Below, one piece after another: positions 7,509 through 10,486 of a DNA stretch of 10,486 bases. The translations under genes were made by a program, and so were the position numbers. Under the pieces are notes generated by a model. The model had not been told where the DNA came from, made no database searches, and worked only from the letters and a program-made list of their open reading frames with translations. Positions within the stretch are counted from its first letter, which is position 1, and each line of letters begins with the position of its first letter. Origin of the DNA: Caldifarciminota bacterium (lineage in GTDB: Bacteria > Hydrothermota > Tepidihabitantia > Tepidihabitantales > Tepidihabitantaceae); NCBI GenBank assembly GCA_016935295.1, contig JAFGRF010000233.1, positions 1 to 10,486 of the forward strand, given 5' to 3'.

Positions 7509-8461
7509 TTCTTCCTCATTCGCAGCACGTCGACAAAGGATTCAATCCGCGTAACGAGTCCCGCCTCTCCGGTATGTTCGTCCAGCAATAGCAGTATGGT
7601 CGGCACGCGATGCTTGTGCACGGCGGCACGGTGGATGATCTCGTTCGTCACCGCGCCGGTTCCGCACGCGAAGCTGGCCACCAGCAGCATGCCGTCTACC
7701 GCCTCGTGCTCCAGCAGCCGGCGCGCGGCAGCCAGCAGCTCGATTTCGTAGTACCAGTTGAGGGCGTCATCTTCCTGCGTTTCCCTTGTTACCTCGGCGT
7801 CGGACGGGAAGATCACGACCGGCTGCCCGCCTGCATCCCTGACTTTGTCCAGGATGTCGAGGCTGAGCCCCGAGTCATACAGCAGATACGAATGGCCTAC
7901 TACCCCGACCCTGACTGCTGATTCCGGAGCCGCCCGGCCGTTCGCGTCCCTTCCGAACATGTGGAGCGGCGAGCCCTGCTGACGGGTCTTCTGCGTTGTG
8001 GCTTGAGCAGCCGCGCTCGCACACCTGAACGCCCTGCGGGCGTCGGTCTGGGGAACGGCGCCGGACACGGCAGCGCACCACGCCTGCTCGTCAGTCTGGA
8101 TCCGCTGATCCAGAACCGGCTCGACGACCATGGGCAGAGAGTCGAACACGGCCCGAGTCAGGTCGGGCAGCGCAAGCGCCTTGGGACAGCCAAAGAAGTA
8201 GTCCTTTCTCAGCACTGAACAGACGATCCGGGGTAGGAGGATGGCGTCGACCTTATCCTTCAATATTGCCACGTGACCGAGGAAGGCCTTGGCAGGCAGG
8301 CAGAGCTCCGAGGGTGAAAGACGCACGCCATGCTCGATGGCTTCCCGGTTGGTCGTGGGCGAAAGCACTGTTTCCCAGCCCAGCTCCAGGAAGAAAGTCC
8401 TCCAGAAAGCGTAGTGGTGGTAGGCATGCAGGGCGCGACAGACCCCGATTCTTCTGGCCAA
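7505..8461 (-). CDS. 2-hydroxyacyl-CoA dehydratase-like protein, COG3580/DUF2229 type, 318 aa
   Basis: Partner and distant paralogue of the downstream gene. It begins ARRIGVCRALHAYHHYAFW (compare the family start RIGIPRAL) and carries SPSELCLPAK with C54, IVCSV with C81, FFGCPKALALPDL with C92, ASFACGTG with C266, and the ending LDEHTGEAGLVTRIESFVDVL, which matches the ending of the downstream protein nearly residue for residue. Residues about 120-180 are a less conserved Ala/Gln-rich linker between the two lobes. The start is taken as TTG at 8461-8459. The longer frame to a TTG at 8497 is unlikely because that TTG is the -35 box of the gene's own promoter and the extra 12 residues fall before the conserved start. 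There is no Shine-Dalgarno, and the promoter places transcription at or within a few bases of the TTG. Function is probably redox or CoA-thioester related; not proven. Confidence 0.83.
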   Translation of the reverse strand: MARRIGVCRALHAYHHYAFWRTFFLELGWETVLSPTTNREAIEHGVRLSPSELCLPAKAFLGHVAILKDKVDAILLPRIVCSVLRKDYFFGCPKALALPDLTRAVFDSLPMVVEPVLDQRIQTDEQAWCAAVSGAVPQTDARRAFRCASAAAQATTQKTRQQGSPLHMFGRDANGRAAPESAVRVGVVGHSYLLYDSGLSLDILDKVRDAGGQPVVIFPSDAEVTRETQEDDALNWYYEIELLAAARRLLEHEAVDGMLLVASFACGTGAVTNEIIHRAAVHKHRVPTILLLLDEHTGEAGLVTRIESFVDVLRMRKK

Positions 8462-8469
8462 GGTTGCAC

Positions 8470-8497
8470 ATGATACGGAATCAAGCGGCGGGGTCAA
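8470..8497 (-). promoter_or_regulatory. sigma-70 promoter of the DUF2229 gene pair
   Basis: On the minus strand TTGACC (8497-8492) and TATCAT (8475-8470) are separated by 16 bp. The predicted start point falls at about 8461-8464, that is at or up to 3 nt before the TTG start codon at 8461, so the transcript has essentially no leader. It faces away from the plus-strand promoter at 8511-8538, with 13 bp between the two -35 boxes. Confidence 0.7.
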
Positions 8498-8510
8498 TCC
8501 GGAATCCCGA

Positions 8511-8538
8511 TTGACACCGGCACGGGTCTGTCTACACT
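8511..8538 (+). promoter_or_regulatory. sigma-70 promoter of the small lipoprotein gene, leaderless
   Basis: A perfect TTGACA (8511-8516) and TACACT (8533-8538) are separated by 16 bp. The -10 box ends 5 nt before the GTG start codon at 8544, so transcription should begin at or within a base or two of the start codon. An in-frame TAG at 8538-8540 rules out any earlier start, and no Shine-Dalgarno exists. Confidence 0.72.
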
Positions 8539-8543
8539 AGCAT

Positions 8544-8993
8544 GTGCTCCGCTCCCTGGTCCTGCTTCCGCTGCTCATACTGACCGCATGTCGCCACTGC
8601 GTCGGCGGCAGAGGAGTTGACGCGAGCCGATCGATAACGAGGTTCGTCGCCGCCGATGCTCCTCCGGTTGACAGCGGGCACTATGCCGGGCCGCTTCGGA
8701 TGCTCTTTCCCGACCACCCGCTGGCAGTCAAGGCCGCGCCTCTGCGGGCCGACGCAGAATGTCACGAACAAGTACTGCGCAGGCTGGTGCGGAGCCGCAT
8801 CTCAGCCAAGTCGCCACTTGAGTTCCAGTTCATGTATGTCGCGCAGGACTCGCTGAACAGCCGGCTCGTCCTGCGCTACTTCGCGCGGGCCTGGGACCAG
8901 ACCGAGTTCGCCGGCTGGCAGGTCCAGCTCGTCTATACGCTTCCGGCGCTCCGGCCCGAGCGAGCCTACGTCCAGACACTGCCGCTCGAGTAG
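8544..8993 (+). CDS. small lipoprotein of unknown function, 149 aa
   Basis: Not recognised. The first 16 residues form a lipoprotein signal peptide: R3, a hydrophobic LVLLPLLIL core and the lipobox LTAC with C16 as the lipidation site. The mature part is about 134 residues. It has a possibly flexible segment to about residue 50, then a charged helix-like stretch (ECHEQVLRRLVRSRISAK, about 74-91), then a likely beta-rich part with FQFMYVAQDSLNSRLVLRYF and WQVQLVYTLPAL. There are two cysteines close together at the N terminus (C16, C19). The start must be GTG 8544 because a stop codon lies just upstream and the signal peptide needs this N terminus. It is the only gene on its transcript; the tRNA gene downstream has its own promoter. 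No terminator is seen between them. Confidence 0.72.
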   Translation: MLRSLVLLPLLILTACRHCVGGRGVDASRSITRFVAADAPPVDSGHYAGPLRMLFPDHPLAVKAAPLRADAECHEQVLRRLVRSRISAKSPLEFQFMYVAQDSLNSRLVLRYFARAWDQTEFAGWQVQLVYTLPALRPERAYVQTLPLE

Positions 8994-9028
8994 CCGACCG
9001 CTTCCTATCGTCAATCCCCGCCTGTTGC

Positions 9029-9057
9029 TTGACTTGCCGGGCGGTGTGGGTTACGAT
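9029..9057 (+). promoter_or_regulatory. sigma-70 promoter of tRNA-Pro
   Basis: TTGACT (9029-9034) and TACGAT (9052-9057) are separated by 17 bp. The predicted start point is near 9064, a few bases before the mature 5' end at 9067, so only a very short leader would need RNase P removal. The segment after the -10 box (GCCCGTTCC) is C-rich. Confidence 0.75.
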
Positions 9058-9066
9058 TGCCCGTTC

Positions 9067-9140
9067 CGGGGCGTGGCGCAGTTGGCTAGCGCACCAGCTT
9101 GGGGTGCTGGGGGTCGCCCGTTCAAATCGGGTCGCCCCGA
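9067..9140 (+). tRNA. tRNA-Pro, anticodon GGG
   Basis: A 74-nt cloverleaf. The acceptor stem CGGGGCG/CGCCCCG is perfect over 7 bp, with A9140 as discriminator. The D stem is GCGC/GCGC with loop AGTTGGCTA. The anticodon stem is CCAGC/GCTGG with loop TTGGGGT, giving anticodon GGG at 9101-9103. The variable loop is 5 nt and the T stem GCCCG/CGGGT (one G-U) closes TTCAAAT. The 3' CCA is not encoded (CTG follows), so it must be added by nucleotidyltransferase. It decodes CCC and CCU, in line with C-rich codon use in the neighbouring genes. Confidence 0.95.
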
Positions 9141-9150
9141 CTGCAGACAG

Positions 9151-9180
9151 GGCCCTGCCGCAACAGGCAGGGCCGCTTGT
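9151..9180 (+). terminator. intrinsic terminator after tRNA-Pro
   Basis: A perfect 9-bp G+C-rich stem, GGCCCTGCC (9151-9159) and GGCAGGGCC (9166-9174), closes a 6-nt loop GCAACA and is followed by GCTTGTTTC. The T tract is broken but the stem is strong, and it lies 10 nt after the tRNA, as expected for a single-gene tRNA unit. Confidence 0.85.
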
Positions 9181-9239
9181 TTCAAGCCCGGCTACCGCTG
9201 CCCGTCATCACTCGGTCTCGGAGTGGGGCCTCGTTCAAG

Positions 9240-9267
9240 TTGACACATCACGCGGCCAGCGTAACAT
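9240..9267 (+). promoter_or_regulatory. candidate sigma-70 promoter of the large lipoprotein gene
   Basis: A perfect TTGACA (9240-9245) and TAACAT (9262-9267) are separated by 16 bp, the same spacing as three other promoters here. Transcription would start near 9274 and leave a leader of about 100 nt. In that leader (9274-9363) I find no recognisable riboswitch, only a strong ribosome site at its end. Confidence 0.65.
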
Positions 9268-9363
9268 CTTATAGAGGCATTGGATTGGGCCGTGCAGCGG
9301 ATTCTCGTGGCACACCTGGCTCCGAACGCGGTCACGGCCGCAAGATGCAGTTCGATGTCGACG

Positions 9364-9371
9364 TAAGGAGG
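9364..9371 (+). promoter_or_regulatory. strong ribosome binding site TAAGGAGG
   Basis: TAAGGAGG is complementary to the 3' end of 16S rRNA and lies 4 nt before the ATG at 9376. It fixes the start of the large lipoprotein and contrasts with the two leaderless starts nearby. Confidence 0.9.
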
Positions 9372-9375
9372 ATCG

Positions 9376-10486
9376 ATGTCCAGATGGTTGCGACTGGCGG
9401 CTGCGGCCGCGGCAGTGGTTCTGTTGATTGGAACCGGATGCAAGAAGAAGAATTCCGCCCCTGATATCCCGAGCATCCTGGGCCCGAACAGCGCCCGGCC
9501 CGGGGATACGTTGACCTTCCGCTTCAGCACGACCGACCCCGACGGCGACAGCGTGTCCTACATGGTGTCGTGGGCTCAGGGCGAATCGACCCCGTGGTCC
9601 GCGGTCGTTGCGAGCGGCGTCGAATACGCCCCGACACATGTCTACGCGGACTCCGGGACGTACTACGTGAAGGCCAAAGCCAGGGACAGCAAGGAACTCG
9701 AAACCGAGTGGACCGACTCGGTGAGGGTCAGGGTCGGATCGTTCCCGCCCAATGCGCCGCTCAAACCGACGGGTCCGACTTCATGCTCGACCGGAATCGC
9801 CTATACCTTCAAGACCCGGGCGAGTCACCCGCTCAACGACAGCGTATCGATCCAGTTCTACTGGGGATTCGGCCCCGGCGACACGTCCGGCTGGGGTCCG
9901 ATGGTCAAGAGCGACGAATTCTACGAACAGATACACACTTGGAGCTTGAAGGGGACGTACAAAGTCGCAGCCCGCGCCCGGGATGTCGCCGGATTTGAGT
10001 CGCCGTGGTCTGAGTCGCTCGCCGTGGCCGTAGACACGGCGCAAGGGCCCCCAAGAGGCGAACCACGCGACCTGGTCCTTGTCGCCGACTCGCCGAGCGA
10101 CAGCACGGTCAGGCTGACATGGTCGAATGACTCAACCCCGACTCGCTACGTGATTCTCTTCCGGCAGGTGGGAGCCGCCAACTACGACTCCATCGGCTGC
10201 GACACGCTGTTGTCACGTACCTTCGTCCACAACCCGAACCACCACACCGGATGGTACAAAGTCGCGGCCGTGTACGATACGGCGCGGATGACCTCGAGCG
10301 AGACGCGGACCACCGTCCCGGTGGCGAACACCGCGCCATCGATCCCGGAATTGAGCGCCGCCGGCGATACCGGCTACTGGTGGAAAAGAAGCACAGGCAA
10401 GGCGTTCCTCTACACGATGGACACCACCGCCAACGTAGACTCGGTTGACTTCTACATCACTGACTTCAAGACGGGTTTTGCCGGCC
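9376..10486 (+). CDS. lipoprotein with PKD-like and FN3-like domains, 5' part (370 aa in window)
   Basis: Open at the right edge, so the C terminus is unknown. The signal peptide has R3 and R6, an alanine/valine/leucine core and the lipobox IGTGC with C22, followed by KKK; the product should be exported and anchored by lipid. Two PKD-like repeats follow at about 27-120 and 125-219. Each has a DPDGDSV or PLNDSV turn, a W-rich middle (VSWAQGES, FYWGFGPGDTSGWG) and a GTYYVKAKARD or GTYKVAARARD strand. Residues about 228-317 look like an FN3 domain (PRDLVLVADSPSDSTVRLTWS to GWYKVAAVYD). A fourth beta domain starts near 319 and is cut by the window. Such proteins act at the cell surface in adhesion or binding; no catalytic motif is visible here. 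It may continue into further repeats. Confidence 0.9.
   Translation, partial: MSRWLRLAAAAAAVVLLIGTGCKKKNSAPDIPSILGPNSARPGDTLTFRFSTTDPDGDSVSYMVSWAQGESTPWSAVVASGVEYAPTHVYADSGTYYVKAKARDSKELETEWTDSVRVRVGSFPPNAPLKPTGPTSCSTGIAYTFKTRASHPLNDSVSIQFYWGFGPGDTSGWGPMVKSDEFYEQIHTWSLKGTYKVAARARDVAGFESPWSESLAVAVDTAQGPPRGEPRDLVLVADSPSDSTVRLTWSNDSTPTRYVILFRQVGAANYDSIGCDTLLSRTFVHNPNHHTGWYKVAAVYDTARMTSSETRTTVPVANTAPSIPELSAAGDTGYWWKRSTGKAFLYTMDTTANVDSVDFYITDFKTGFAG

Noticed and set aside
9025..9274. Plus-strand frames across 9025-9274
   Set aside because: They run through the tRNA-Pro gene and its terminator.

Overview
The window comes from a G+C-rich bacterium with ordinary sigma-70-type promoters, ATGA-coupled gene strings and lipobox lipoproteins. 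No marker in it fixes the taxon. A periplasmic lipoprotein built from PKD-like and FN3 domains, a DUF2229 dehydratase-like pair and short GAATGACGAAG-type intergenic repeats would fit an uncultured candidate-phylum genome such as WOR-3/Stahlbacteria or its relatives. That is a low-confidence inference.

Left part, minus strand (1-6426): a surface-polysaccharide locus. A near-perfect promoter (TTGACA-N16-TATAAT, 6399-6426) drives a string of four genes in which each start overlaps the previous stop by 4 nt. They are a class I/II-like histone deacetylase-family hydrolase (5386-6351), a GT-B glycosyltransferase (4250-5389), a Wzx-type flippase (2856-4253) and a polysaccharide deacetylase with an extra N-terminal domain (1300-2859). 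A second GT-B glycosyltransferase (114-1163) follows after a 136-bp gap. It has its own candidate promoter inside the deacetylase 3' end and a hairpin plus T-run terminator at its own end. Together these genes could assemble (glycosyltransferases), export (flippase) and de-N/O-acetylate (deacetylase) a glycan.

Middle, minus strand (6423-8461): two translationally coupled genes of the COG3580/COG3581 (DUF2229) type. They are relatives of the 2-hydroxyacyl-CoA dehydratase system with conserved cysteines, and no ATPase activase gene lies next to them. The -35 box of the polysaccharide promoter overlaps the stop codon of the second gene.

Right, plus strand (8511-10486): a divergent promoter drives a small lipoprotein gene of unknown function. 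A tRNA-Pro(GGG) gene follows with its own promoter and terminator, then the 5' part of a large lipoprotein with PKD-like and FN3-like domains that runs off the window. The 8459-8546 divergent region is the most unusual part: both promoters place their start points at or within a few bases of the start codons, with no Shine-Dalgarno sequence, so both genes look leaderless. No CRISPR array, transposon or phage gene was seen.
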